A stretch of 64,000 nt of DNA from Microlunatus speluncae (GTDB taxonomy: Bacteria > Actinomycetota > Actinomycetes > Propionibacteriales > Propionibacteriaceae): NCBI RefSeq assembly GCF_009299835.1, contig NZ_VKCZ01000018.1, positions 114,930-178,929 of the forward strand. Reading direction: 5' to 3'. Position numbers and translations under genes: made by a program. The notes beneath the pieces are model-generated. The model was not told the origin of the DNA. It was given only the letters and a program-made list of their open reading frames with translations, and made no database searches. Positions 35,285-44,566 of this stretch are shown in pieces. The number at the start of each line of letters is the position of its first letter. Positions within the stretch are counted from its first letter, which is position 1.

Positions 35285-36256
35285 TCACCAGGCGTAATCC
35301 TCCGGGGCGGTCTTGTGACCGGGGAAGATCTCGTCCAGCTTGTCCAACGTGGCCTGGTCGAGCGTGATCTCCACCGCGCGCAGGGCGCCGTCGAGCTGCT
35401 CCTGGATCCGCGGGCCGATGATCGGCGCGGTCACGGCCGGCTGGTGCAGCAGCCAGGCGAGGGCAAGATCACCGGGCTCGTGGCCGAGCTCGGCGGCCAG
35501 CTCCTCATAGGCCGTCAGCTTGTCGCGGTTCTTCTCGACGAACTGCGCGGAACGGCCCTCGAGCCGGCGGACGCCCTCGTTGGACTTCTTGATCACGCCG
35601 CCGAGCAGTCCGCCGTGCAGCGGAGACCAGGGGATGATGCCGAGGCCGTAGTGCTGCGCCGCGGGAATCACCTCGAGCTCGATGCTGCGTTCGACCAGGT
35701 TGTACAGCGACTGCTCGCTGACCAGGCCGAGATAGCCGCGGCGGTTGGCGGCCTCCTGGGCCTGGGCGAGATGCCAGCCGGCGAAGTTGGAGCTGCCACT
35801 GTAGAGCAGCTTGCCCTGCTGGACGGCGGTCTCGACGGCCTGCCAGATCTCCTCCCACGGAGTCAGCCGGTCGACGTGGTGGAACTGGTACAGATCGACG
35901 TAGTCGGTCTGCAGCCGCTTCAGGCTGGCGTCCAGCGCGCGCCGAATGTTCAGCGCGGACAGCTTGCCCTCGTTGGGCCAGGCGCCCATGTCGCCGTACA
36001 CCTTGGTCGCCAGCACTGTTCGCTCGCGCCGGCCGCCGCCGCCGGCGAACCAGCGACCGATGATCTCCTCGGTCCAGCCGCGGTGATCAGCGCCGCCGTA
36101 GCCGTTGGCGGTGTCGAAGAAGTTGATCTCGTTGTCGTGGGCCGAGTCCATGATCTTGTGGGCGTCGGATTCTTCGGTCTGCGGGCCGAAGTTCATCGTG
36201 CCGAGGCACAACCGGGAAACCTTGAGGCCGGTCCGGCCGAGTTGGGTGAACTGCAT
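35285..36256 (-). CDS. Aldo/keto reductase
   Basis: A 323-residue NADPH-dependent reductase of the AKR fold. FFDTANGYGG carries the catalytic Asp/Tyr; further marks are LATKVYGDM, the His region VDLYQFHHVD, and the NADP-binding GSSNFAGW, with IIPWSPLHGGLLGG. The start MQFTQLGRTGLKVS is canonical for the family and has TACTGT 7 nt upstream on the minus strand, so leaderless. Physiological substrate unknown. Confidence 0.92.
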   Translation of the reverse strand: MQFTQLGRTGLKVSRLCLGTMNFGPQTEESDAHKIMDSAHDNEINFFDTANGYGGADHRGWTEEIIGRWFAGGGGRRERTVLATKVYGDMGAWPNEGKLSALNIRRALDASLKRLQTDYVDLYQFHHVDRLTPWEEIWQAVETAVQQGKLLYSGSSNFAGWHLAQAQEAANRRGYLGLVSEQSLYNLVERSIELEVIPAAQHYGLGIIPWSPLHGGLLGGVIKKSNEGVRRLEGRSAQFVEKNRDKLTAYEELAAELGHEPGDLALAWLLHQPAVTAPIIGPRIQEQLDGALRAVEITLDQATLDKLDEIFPGHKTAPEDYAW

Positions 36257-36263
36257 GTTTGCG

Positions 36264-36269
36264 ACAGTA
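36264..36269 (-). promoter_or_regulatory. -10 box of leaderless aldo/keto reductase
   Basis: TACTGT on the minus strand, 7 nt before the ATG at 36256. Confidence 0.5.
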
Positions 36270-36404
36270 GCCGGTGGCTCCGGCGGCCCGTAGCCGGCGT
36301 CCCGTTCGGTGGATCGGGCCGCGTTTCCTCCCGCACAACCTGCCACAGCGCCCGCACAGGGCGACCAGGGTGGCGGCAAAGAGTCGGCCAGCAGTTTCGT
36401 CCCC

Positions 36405-38363
36405 ATGAACCTTCGGAGACCACGATCGCTGATCAAGCTCGGCTCCCTGCTGACCCTGCTGGCCGGCACCGCCGCGCTCTATCTCTGGGGCCTGACCGCC
36501 TCCGGGTACGCCAACTCCTTCTACTCGGCCGCCGTCCAGGCGGGCTCGATGGACTGGACGGCCTTCCTGTTCGGCTCCCTCGATCCGGGGAATTCGATCA
36601 CCGTCGACAAGCCGCCGGCCTCCCTCTGGCTGATGGCCCTGTCGGTGCGGCTGTTCGGGCTGAGTTCGGCCAGCATCCTGGTGCCGCAGGCGCTGCTCGG
36701 CGTCGCCACCGTCGGGGTCCTGTACGCGACCGTGCGCCGCACGTCCGGGCACTGGGGCGGAATCGCGGCCGGCGTGATCTTGGCCCTGACCCCGGCCGCG
36801 GCGTTGATGTTCCGGTTCAACAACCCCGACGCGCTGCTGGTCTTCCTGATGACGCTGGCCGGGTACGCCACGCTGCGGGCGATCGAGCAGGCTCGCGGCC
36901 GTTGGCTCGTCCTCGCCGGGGTCGCGATCGGGTTCGCCTTCCTGACCAAGATGCTGCAGGCGTTCCTGGTCCTGCCCGCCTTCGCCGTGGTCTACCTGAT
37001 CGCCGCGCCGGCCCGGCTGCGGACCCGGCTGCTGCACCTGCTGGCCGCCTTCGCCGCGATGATCGTTTCGCTCGGCTGGTGGGTCGCGCTGGTCGAGTTG
37101 TTGCCGGCGCAGCTGCGGCCCTACATCGGCGGCTCGCAGCACAACTCGGTGCTGGAGTTGATCTTCGGCTACAACGGCCTCGGCCGGATCACCGGCGAAC
37201 AGGTCGGCAGTGTCGGCGGTTCGCCTGGTGGCGGCTGGGGTGAGACCGGACCGACCCGGCTCTTCGATTCGGTGTCCGGTGGCATGATCAGCTGGCTGAT
37301 CCCGGCCGCGCTGATCCTGGCCGTCGTCGCGACCATCGCGATCTTGACCCGGCCGCGCCCTGCCGTTGGCCCGGAGCCCGCGATCGGCTCGGCCCGGCTG
37401 CGGCTGGCCGCGATCATGATCTTCGGCGGCTGGCTGCTGTTGACCGGCCTGGTCTTCTCCTTCATGGCCGGGATCTATCACGACTACTACACGGTGGCGC
37501 TGGCCCCGGCGATCGCCGGCGTGACCGTCGTCGCCGCGGCGGAACTGTGGCAGCAGCGGGCGCGGTGGCTGGGCCGGATCGGTCTCGCGGCGGCCGCCGG
37601 GGCGACCACGGTCTGGGCGGTGCTGCTGTTGGCCCGCGCCAGCGAGCCGTACCCGAGTCTGCGGATCCCGATCGCCGTGATCGGCGGCCTGGCCACGATC
37701 GGTCTGCTGTTCGCCGGCCGGCTGCCGCGGATCGCGGCCCGGGCGGTGATCGTCACCGCCGGGCTGGCCGCCCTGGCCGGCCCGACCGCGTACTCCCTGC
37801 ACACCGTCGCCAACGCGCACCAGGGATCCATCGTCACCGCCGGTCCGGTCGAACCGGGCCCCGGCTCCGGCGGCATGATCATTTACGGCCCGCCGCCGGG
37901 CCAGCAGCAGGACGGGGACGGGCGCCAGGGCCGGGGGCAGGGTCCCGGCGCGGGTGGGCCGCGCGAGCTCCGGACCGGCGGCCCGGGCGGCCTGCTCGGC
38001 GGCGGTACGGTCAGCGAACAGCTAGCGGCCCGGCTGAAGGAAGGATCGGCCGGCTACACCTGGGCCGCCGCGACCACCGGGTCCCAGGCGGCGGCGAGCT
38101 ATCAGTTGGCCACCGGGCTCGCGGTGATGGCGATCGGCGGCTTCAACGGCAGCGATCCGAGCCCGACCCTGGCCGAGTTCCAGCAGTTGGTCGCCGAGGG
38201 CAAGATCCACTACTACCTCGGCGGCGACGACGGCCAGGAACGCGGCCGGCTGCAGAACGGCGGAAGCCGGGTAGCCGAGGAGATCTCCACCTGGGTCAGC
38301 GAGAACTTCACCAAGATCACGATCGACGGAGTCACCGGCTACGACCTGAGCCAGGCGCGATGA
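36405..38363 (+). CDS. GT39/ArnT-like membrane glycosyltransferase (YkcB type)
   Basis: A 652-residue polytopic protein with about ten or more TM helices. Early motifs SMDWTAFLFGSLDPGNSITVDKPPASLW contain the Asp residues expected of PMT/ArnT enzymes that use polyprenyl-phosphate sugars. A large outside C-terminal domain (about 520-652) includes SAGYTWAAATTGSQAAA and GFNGSDPSPTLAEF. ATG 36405 is chosen; a GTG at 36309 would add 32 non-hydrophobic residues. The stop overlaps the next GT2-GtrA gene, as in the Bacillus ykcB-ykcC pair. Confidence 0.85.
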   Translation: MNLRRPRSLIKLGSLLTLLAGTAALYLWGLTASGYANSFYSAAVQAGSMDWTAFLFGSLDPGNSITVDKPPASLWLMALSVRLFGLSSASILVPQALLGVATVGVLYATVRRTSGHWGGIAAGVILALTPAAALMFRFNNPDALLVFLMTLAGYATLRAIEQARGRWLVLAGVAIGFAFLTKMLQAFLVLPAFAVVYLIAAPARLRTRLLHLLAAFAAMIVSLGWWVALVELLPAQLRPYIGGSQHNSVLELIFGYNGLGRITGEQVGSVGGSPGGGWGETGPTRLFDSVSGGMISWLIPAALILAVVATIAILTRPRPAVGPEPAIGSARLRLAAIMIFGGWLLLTGLVFSFMAGIYHDYYTVALAPAIAGVTVVAAAELWQQRARWLGRIGLAAAAGATTVWAVLLLARASEPYPSLRIPIAVIGGLATIGLLFAGRLPRIAARAVIVTAGLAALAGPTAYSLHTVANAHQGSIVTAGPVEPGPGSGGMIIYGPPPGQQQDGDGRQGRGQGPGAGGPRELRTGGPGGLLGGGTVSEQLAARLKEGSAGYTWAAATTGSQAAASYQLATGLAVMAIGGFNGSDPSPTLAEFQQLVAEGKIHYYLGGDDGQERGRLQNGGSRVAEEISTWVSENFTKITIDGVTGYDLSQAR

Positions 38364-39562
38364 CCACGGCGATCCCGGCGCAGACCACCCTGGAGCTGGT
38401 CGTCCCGGTGCACAACGAGGCCGTCGACCTGGCCGCCTCGATCCGCCGGCTCCATGATCATCTGCGACGGTCGATGCCGTTCTCCTGGTTGATCACAATC
38501 GCCGACAATGCCAGCACCGACGACACGTACCGGATCGCCCGCGGCCTGGAGCGGGAGCTGTCCGGCGTCCGGGTGACCCGGCTGGAGCTCAAGGGCCGGG
38601 GTCGGGCGCTGAAGACGATCTGGGCCACCTCCCAGGCCGACGTGCTGGCCTACACCGACGTCGACCTGTCCACCGACCTGCGGGCGCTGCTGCCGTTGAT
38701 CGCCCCGCTGATTTCCGGCCACTCCGACCTCGCGATCGGCACCCGGCTGGCGCCCGGCAGCCGGGTCAGCCGCGGGCCGAAGCGGGAACTGATCTCCCGC
38801 GGCTACAACCTGCTGCTCAAGGGCACCCTGGCGGCCTCCTTCTCCGACGCCCAGTGCGGCTTCAAGGCGGTCCGACGGGAGGTGGCCCGGCGGCTGCTGC
38901 CGTTGATCGAGGACGACAACTGGTTCTTCGACACCGAGCTGTTGGTGCTGGCCCAGCGGTCCGGGCTGCGGATCCACGAGGTGCCGGTCGACTGGATCGA
39001 CGATCCGGACAGCCGGGTCGACCTCCTCGCCACCGCGCTGGAGGATCTGCGCGGGATCGCCCGGCTGGCCGGCGGCCTGCTCACCGGCCGGATCCCGGTG
39101 CGCCGGGTCGGCACGGAGTTGCTGGCCTCCCGACCGGCGCCGGCCAGCGCCGGCCTGCTGGCCCAGCTGATCCGGTTCGGCGCCGTCGGGGTGCTGAGCA
39201 CCGTCGCCTACTTCGTGATCTATCTGCTGCTGCGCGACCCGCTCGGCGCCCAGCCGGCCAATCTCGCGGCGTTGTTGATCACCGCGATCGGGAACACCGC
39301 GACGAACCGGCGGATGACGTTCGGAGTCCAGGGCCGGCGCCGGCTGCTCACCCACCACCTCGGTGGTCTGGTCGCCTTCGGCTTCGGGTTGCTGCTCACC
39401 AGCGGCTCGCTCTGGCTGCTGCACTCGGCCGCCCCGGGAGCGGACCGGAGGGTGGAGGTGGTCGTGCTGATCTTCGCCAACGCCATGGGCACGGTCGTTC
39501 GCTTCCTCACCCTGCGTCGGCTCATGGTGGGGTCGGATACAATGCCGAATCCCGGCCCGTGA
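38360..39562 (+). CDS. GT2 glycosyltransferase fused to GtrA-like domain (YkcC type)
   Basis: A 400-residue protein. The N-terminal GT2 domain (about 1-235) has VVPVHNEAVDL, DNASTDDT and the metal motif YTDVDLS, and would charge polyprenyl phosphate with a sugar. The C-terminal GtrA-like domain (about 265-390) has four TM helices (LIRFGAVGVLSTVAYFVIYLLL...NTATNRRMTFGV) and would flip the lipid-linked sugar. Coupled by ATGA overlap to the GT39 enzyme that would use it at the outer face. Confidence 0.88.
   Translation: MTTAIPAQTTLELVVPVHNEAVDLAASIRRLHDHLRRSMPFSWLITIADNASTDDTYRIARGLERELSGVRVTRLELKGRGRALKTIWATSQADVLAYTDVDLSTDLRALLPLIAPLISGHSDLAIGTRLAPGSRVSRGPKRELISRGYNLLLKGTLAASFSDAQCGFKAVRREVARRLLPLIEDDNWFFDTELLVLAQRSGLRIHEVPVDWIDDPDSRVDLLATALEDLRGIARLAGGLLTGRIPVRRVGTELLASRPAPASAGLLAQLIRFGAVGVLSTVAYFVIYLLLRDPLGAQPANLAALLITAIGNTATNRRMTFGVQGRRRLLTHHLGGLVAFGFGLLLTSGSLWLLHSAAPGADRRVEVVVLIFANAMGTVVRFLTLRRLMVGSDTMPNPGP
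39538..39543 (+). promoter_or_regulatory. -10 box of Mrp operon
   Basis: TACAAT inside the 3' end of the GT2-GtrA gene would start a leader of about 60 nt before the mrpA GTG. The -35 region is weak. Confidence 0.35.
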
Positions 39563-39612
39563 GATGGCCGGTATCTTCTTCATCCCACGATCAGTGACGA
39601 CGAGAGGTCCGA

Positions 39613-42498
39613 GTGACGCTCCTCATCGCCGTGCACTTCGGCGTTGCCATGTTCGCGCCCCTGCTGGCCAGGTGGCTGCGTTGTCGCGCCTATTTCGTGT
39701 TGGCGTTGCCGCCGCTGACGACGGCGATCTGGCTCGGGCTGCAGGCGCCGGTGGTGCTGGGTGGCGGAGCGATCACCGAGTCGATCCCGTGGATCCCGGC
39801 GCTGGGCATCGACCTGTCCTTCCGGATCGGCACCCTGCAATGGATCCTGGCCATGATCGTCTCCGGCGTCGGTGCCCTGGTGCTGTTCTACTGCCGCTGG
39901 TATTTCGCCGACGAGGACCCCGCCCCGCGGACCAGCGCGGTGCTGACCGCGTTCGCCGGCGCGATGCTCGGGTTGGTCACCGCCGACGACCTGATCGTGT
40001 TGTACGTCTTCTGGGAGCTGACCACGGTCTTCTCCTACCTGTTGATCGGGCACAAACCGACCCGTAGCGCCAACCGCCGGGCGGCGTTGAACGCGCTGAT
40101 CGTCACCACCTTCGGCGGGCTGGCGATGCTGACCGGCATCATCATGCTGGCGGTGACCACCGGGACGTTCTCGATCTCGGAGATCCTGACCAGCTCGACG
40201 TTGCAGCTCGCCTCGCCGGTGATCATCGCCGCGGTCATCCTGATCCTGATCGGGGCGCTGTCGAAGTCGGCGCTGGTCCCGTTCCACTTCTGGCTGCCCG
40301 GCGCGATGGCCGCGCCGACGCCGATCAGCGCCTACCTGCACGCCGCCGCGATGGTCAAGGCCGGCGTCTACCTGGTCGCCCTGCTGGCGCCGACGTTCGC
40401 CGGCCAGCCCGGCTGGCGGCCGATCGTGCTCACCCTGGGCGCGGTGACGATGATCATCGGGGCCTGGCGGGCCCTGCGGCAGTACGACATCAAGGTGCTG
40501 CTCGCCTACGGCACGGTCAGCCAACTCGGCTTCCTCGTCTTCATGTGCGGGCTGGGCACCCGGTCGGCCGAGCTGGCCGGGGTGGCCATGATCATCTCGC
40601 ACGCCCTGTTCAAGGCCACCCTGTTTCTGGTGGTCGGGATCGTCGACCGCAGCGCCGGCAGCCGGGACATCCGCAGGCTGTCCGGGCTGGGCCGGTCGAT
40701 CCCGGTGATCGCCGTCGCCGCGGGACTGGCCTCGGCCTCGATGGCCGCGGTGCCGCCGCTGATCGGCTTCACCGCCAAGGAGGCGGCGTTCGAGTCGCTG
40801 TCGTACCTGGTCGGCGGCGACGGCGTCGGCATTCCCCAGTTGACCGCGCTGCTGCTGGTCGCGGCGATGCTGATCGGCTCGACCCTCACCGTCGCGTACT
40901 CGCTGCGGTTCCTCTGGGGCACGTTCGCGACCAAGCCGGACGACCAGGACTGCGGTCCGGCCGAACCCACCCAGTGTCGCCGGATCCCCGCCGGGTTCGC
41001 CGCGGCGCCGGTGATCCTCGCGGTGCTGTCCTTGGCCGGAGGGTTCCTCGGCCCGCAGTTGACCGCCGCGATCGAGCCGATCGCGGCGACGGTGCCGACC
41101 GGAGCGGAGAGCCACGGGATCGCGCTTTGGCACGGGTTCACGCCGCCGCTGCTGATGTCGGCGGTGGTGCTGCTGGCCGGCTTCGCGATGTTCTTCCAGC
41201 GGGAGTGGATCGGCCGGATCCAGGCCACCCTGCCGCGGGTGCCGGACGCCGCGGAGACCTACCAGCTGTGGATGCGGGGCCTGGACCGGGTCGCGGTGGA
41301 GACCACCGCGGTCACCCAGCGCGGCTCGTTGTCGATCTATCTCGGTGCAATCCTGCTGGTGCTGGTTTGTGCCCCGGGCAGCGTGCTGCTGACCATGAAC
41401 GATTTCCCGACCGAGTTCCGGATCGCCGACTCGGCCGGCCAGGTGCTGGTCGGGGTCGTGATGATCATCGCGGCGATCGGCGCCGGCACCTCCCGCGGCC
41501 GGATGAAGGCGGTCATCCTGGTCGGCGTCACCGGCTACGGCACCGCACTGCTGTTCCTGTTGCACGGCGCCCCCGACCTGGCGCTGACCCAGGTGCTGAT
41601 CGAGACCGTGGTCCTGGTCGTCTTCGTGCTGGTGCTGCGCAAGCTGCCGAAATACTTCACCAACCGGCCCTTGCACTCGAGCCGCTGGTGGCGGCTGGCC
41701 ATCGCGGCGGCGGTCGGCTTCGTGATCGCCGCGATCGCCTTCCTCGCCAGCGGCTCGCGGATCGCGACGCCGGTGTCGGAGACCTTCCCGGACGTCGCGT
41801 ACGAGTTCGGCTACGGCCTCAACATCGTCAACGTCACCCTGGTCGACATCCGGGCCTGGGACACGATGGGGGAGATCTCGGTCCTGGTGGTCGCCGCGAC
41901 CGGCGTCGCCAGCCTGATCTTCATCCGGACCCGCAACATCGACCTGACCCGGCTCGCCCGTCGCGGCAACGGCAACGGTAACGGCGGCGGGCTGACCTGG
42001 CTCCGCGGCGGCGTCACCCTGTCCCCGCTGAAGCGCTCGCTGATCTTCGAGGTGATCACCCGGCTGCTGTTCGGCACGATGATGGTGACCTCGGTCTATC
42101 TGCTGCTGGTCGGGCACAACGCGCCCGGCGGCGGCTTCGCCGGCGGCATGATCGCGGGCATGGCGCTGGTCATCCGCTATCTGGTCGGTGGCCGGCACGA
42201 GCTGGACGAGGCCGCGCCGATCGATGCCGGCCGGCTACTCGGGGTCGGCTTGATCATCGCCGGGTCGAGCATCGTGGCGCCGATCGCGTTCGGCGGCCGG
42301 ATCGGCCAGAGCTACGACATCTCGATTGCGGTACCGCTGCTGGGCAGTCCGCACCTGGTGACCTCGGTCTTCTTCGACATCGGGGTCTATCTGGTGGTGA
42401 TCGGCATGATGCTCGACCTGGCCCGCAGCCTCGGCTCCGGCATCGACCAGCACGAGGAAGAGGACCGCACTCCGTCCCCGGCCGGAGCGAGCCGATGA
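39613..42498 (+). CDS. mrpA: Na+/H+ antiporter subunit MrpA/MrpB fusion
   Basis: A 961-residue polytopic protein. The N-terminal MrpA/NuoL-like part (about 1-770) has FWELTTVFSYLLIGH, KSALVPFHFWLPGAM...PISAYLHAAAMVKAG and SHALFKATLFLVVG. The C-terminal MnhB-like domain (about 805-950) has GHNAPGGGFAGGMIAG. Part of the multi-subunit Mrp secondary Na+(Li+)/H+ antiporter for pH and sodium homeostasis. GTG start with AGAGG upstream; ATGA overlap with mrpC. Confidence 0.94.
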   Translation: MTLLIAVHFGVAMFAPLLARWLRCRAYFVLALPPLTTAIWLGLQAPVVLGGGAITESIPWIPALGIDLSFRIGTLQWILAMIVSGVGALVLFYCRWYFADEDPAPRTSAVLTAFAGAMLGLVTADDLIVLYVFWELTTVFSYLLIGHKPTRSANRRAALNALIVTTFGGLAMLTGIIMLAVTTGTFSISEILTSSTLQLASPVIIAAVILILIGALSKSALVPFHFWLPGAMAAPTPISAYLHAAAMVKAGVYLVALLAPTFAGQPGWRPIVLTLGAVTMIIGAWRALRQYDIKVLLAYGTVSQLGFLVFMCGLGTRSAELAGVAMIISHALFKATLFLVVGIVDRSAGSRDIRRLSGLGRSIPVIAVAAGLASASMAAVPPLIGFTAKEAAFESLSYLVGGDGVGIPQLTALLLVAAMLIGSTLTVAYSLRFLWGTFATKPDDQDCGPAEPTQCRRIPAGFAAAPVILAVLSLAGGFLGPQLTAAIEPIAATVPTGAESHGIALWHGFTPPLLMSAVVLLAGFAMFFQREWIGRIQATLPRVPDAAETYQLWMRGLDRVAVETTAVTQRGSLSIYLGAILLVLVCAPGSVLLTMNDFPTEFRIADSAGQVLVGVVMIIAAIGAGTSRGRMKAVILVGVTGYGTALLFLLHGAPDLALTQVLIETVVLVVFVLVLRKLPKYFTNRPLHSSRWWRLAIAAAVGFVIAAIAFLASGSRIATPVSETFPDVAYEFGYGLNIVNVTLVDIRAWDTMGEISVLVVAATGVASLIFIRTRNIDLTRLARRGNGNGNGGGLTWLRGGVTLSPLKRSLIFEVITRLLFGTMMVTSVYLLLVGHNAPGGGFAGGMIAGMALVIRYLVGGRHELDEAAPIDAGRLLGVGLIIAGSSIVAPIAFGGRIGQSYDISIAVPLLGSPHLVTSVFFDIGVYLVVIGMMLDLARSLGSGIDQHEEEDRTPSPAGASR

Positions 42499-43040
42499 AC
42501 CCGGTGATGGAACCCAACCTGACGTTGATCATCGTCGGCGGCGTGTTGATCACGGCCGGCGTCTATCTGTTGCTGGAGCGCTCGCTGACCCGGATCCTGG
42601 TCGGCGTGCTGCTGGCCGGCAACGGGGTCAACCTGCTGTTCCTGGTCGCCTCCGGCGCGGCCGGCGGCGCGCCGATCATCAAGCTGACGCCGGCGGATCA
42701 GATGAGCGACCCGTTGCCGCAGGCGATGGTGCTGACCGCGATCGTGATCACCCTCGGGACCACTGCCTTCCTGCTCACGCTGGCGTACCGCAGCTTCCAG
42801 CTGAACGGGAACGACGAGGTCGCCGACGACGTCGAGGACCGCAAGATCCGTGAGCTGGCCGACGCCGACCTGGCCTCGGCGTCCTACGACGAGGCCGACA
42901 CCTCGGTGCCGTCGGAGGACGAACGAGTGATCATCTCCGAAGACGCCCGCCCCGAAGACCCCGACCTGTCAGAACCAGGGGACGCTCTGGCGTCCCCTGG
43001 TTCTGACAAGTCGGGGGTTGGGGGTGAGCGGGGTGAATAA
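42495..43040 (+). CDS. mrpC: Na+/H+ antiporter subunit MrpC
   Basis: A 181-residue protein. The first roughly 115 residues are a NuoK-like three-helix subunit (GVYLLLERSLTRILVGVLLAGNGVNLL). The family usually ends near here. The remaining about 65 residues are acidic, and the last part (about residues 155-174) is the translation of a palindromic repeat (42959-43016), so the tail appears extended by the repeat. The stop overlaps mrpD by 8 bp if GTG 43033 is used. Confidence 0.92.
   Translation: MNPVMEPNLTLIIVGGVLITAGVYLLLERSLTRILVGVLLAGNGVNLLFLVASGAAGGAPIIKLTPADQMSDPLPQAMVLTAIVITLGTTAFLLTLAYRSFQLNGNDEVADDVEDRKIRELADADLASASYDEADTSVPSEDERVIISEDARPEDPDLSEPGDALASPGSDKSGVGGERGE
42959..43016. repeat. 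Palindromic repeat element, copy 1 (class B interior)
   Basis: Arms 42959-42985 and 42990-43016 pair over 27 bp with one mismatch (C42966/A43009) around a 4-base loop TCTG. The outer part CCGACCTGTCAGAAC is shared with two other copies at 60.4 and 62.9 kb; the interior (CAGGGGACGC) differs. It lies within the coding 3' end of mrpC, just before mrpD. Confidence 0.92.
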
Positions 43041-44565
43041 TCTGCTGCCGTTGCCGGTGTTGCTGCCGCTCCTCGGGGCCGGGATCGCGCTGGCGTTGAG
43101 CCGGTATCCGAAGATCCAGCGGATCGTGTCGACCACGGTGATGCTGCTCGTGCTGGCGATCGAGGGCGTGCTGATCTATCTCACCGACGCGGTGGGGCCG
43201 ATCGTGCTCTGGGTCGGGGCCTGGCCGCCGCCGCTCGGCATCGCGCTGGTCGCCGACCGGATGTCGGCGCTGATGTTGATCGTGTCGTCGCTGGTCACGC
43301 TGACGGTGTTGATCTTCGCCATGGGGTCCGACCTGGAGGAGCGGAAGCGGGAGACCCCGGTCTCGATCTTCCACCCGACCTTCCTGGTGCTCTCGGCCGG
43401 CGTCTCGAATGCCTTCCTGGCCGGCGATCTCTTCAACCTGTTCGTCGGCTTCGAGATCCTGCTCTTCGCGTCCTACGTGCTGCTCACCCTCGGTGGCACC
43501 GGTGAGCGGATCCGGGCCGGCACCACCTACGTGGTGGTCAACTTGCTGTCCTCGCTCCTGTTCCTGGTCGCGATCGCGGTGATCTACGCCGCCACCGGGA
43601 CGGTCAACCTGGCCCAGCTGGCCGGCCGGCTGGCCGAGCTGCCGGACCAGCTGCAACTGATCCTGCAACTGCTGCTGCTGACCGTGTTCGCGATCAAGGC
43701 GGCAGTCTTCCCGCTGTCGGCCTGGCTGCCCGACTCCTATCCGACCGCGCCGGCCCCGGTCACGGCGGTGTTCGCCGGTTTACTGACCAAGGTCGGCGTG
43801 TACGCGATCATCCGCACCCAGACCGTGCTGTTCCCGGACAGTCCGCTGACCGGGCTGCTGATGTGGGCGGCGCTGTTGACCATGATCATCGGCATCCTGG
43901 GCGCGGTCGCCCAGTCCGAGATCAAGCGGATGCTCTCCTTCACCCTGGTCAGCCACATCGGCTACATGATCTTCGGCGTGGCGCTGGCCAGCACCGGCGG
44001 CTACGCCGGCGCGATCTTCTACACCGCCCACCACATCACCATCCAGACCACCTTGTTCTTGGTCACCGGCCTGATCGAGCGCCGCGGCGGCAGCACCTCG
44101 CTGAACGACCTGGGCGGCCTGGCCGCTCTGTCGCCGCTGCTCGGCGTGCTGTTCTTCGTCCCGGCGATGAACCTGGCCGGGATCCCGCCGCTGTCCGGCT
44201 TCGTCGGCAAGCTCGGCCTGCTCGGTGCCGGCGTGGCGGTCGGCACCCCGCTGGCGTACGTGCTGGTGGCCGGGGGAGTGCTGACCAGCCTGCTCACGCT
44301 GTACGCGATGGCCAAGGTGTGGAACCGGGCGTTCTGGCGCTCGGTGCCGGACGGGGCGCCGGCCCGGGAGGGGACGCTGACCGTCCGCCGCGGCCGGATC
44401 GAGCTGCCGCGCGGGATGGTGATCACCGCCGCGTTCCTGGTCCTGATCGGCCTCGCGATCACCTTCATCGCCGGTCCGCTGTACGGCTACGCCGAGCGCG
44501 CCGCCGGCGACATGCTGCTGCGGCAGCCGTACCTGCAGGCCGTGCTGCCGGAAGGAGTGAGGTGA
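43033..44565 (+). CDS. mrpD: Na+/H+ antiporter subunit MrpD
   Basis: A 510-residue NuoN/NuoM-like proton-channel subunit with about 14 TM helices. Family motifs are FNLFVGFEILLFASYVLL, KAAVFPLSAWLPDSYPTAPAPVTAVFAGLLTKVG and AGIPPLSGFVGKLGLL. GTG 43033 gives the usual short N-terminus (NNLLPLPVLLPLLGAG); TTG 43018 and GTG 43024 are alternatives. Its ribosome-binding region lies right behind the palindromic repeat, which could mask it. Confidence 0.93.
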   Translation: MNNLLPLPVLLPLLGAGIALALSRYPKIQRIVSTTVMLLVLAIEGVLIYLTDAVGPIVLWVGAWPPPLGIALVADRMSALMLIVSSLVTLTVLIFAMGSDLEERKRETPVSIFHPTFLVLSAGVSNAFLAGDLFNLFVGFEILLFASYVLLTLGGTGERIRAGTTYVVVNLLSSLLFLVAIAVIYAATGTVNLAQLAGRLAELPDQLQLILQLLLLTVFAIKAAVFPLSAWLPDSYPTAPAPVTAVFAGLLTKVGVYAIIRTQTVLFPDSPLTGLLMWAALLTMIIGILGAVAQSEIKRMLSFTLVSHIGYMIFGVALASTGGYAGAIFYTAHHITIQTTLFLVTGLIERRGGSTSLNDLGGLAALSPLLGVLFFVPAMNLAGIPPLSGFVGKLGLLGAGVAVGTPLAYVLVAGGVLTSLLTLYAMAKVWNRAFWRSVPDGAPAREGTLTVRRGRIELPRGMVITAAFLVLIGLAITFIAGPLYGYAERAAGDMLLRQPYLQAVLPEGVR

Positions 44566-44566
44566 G

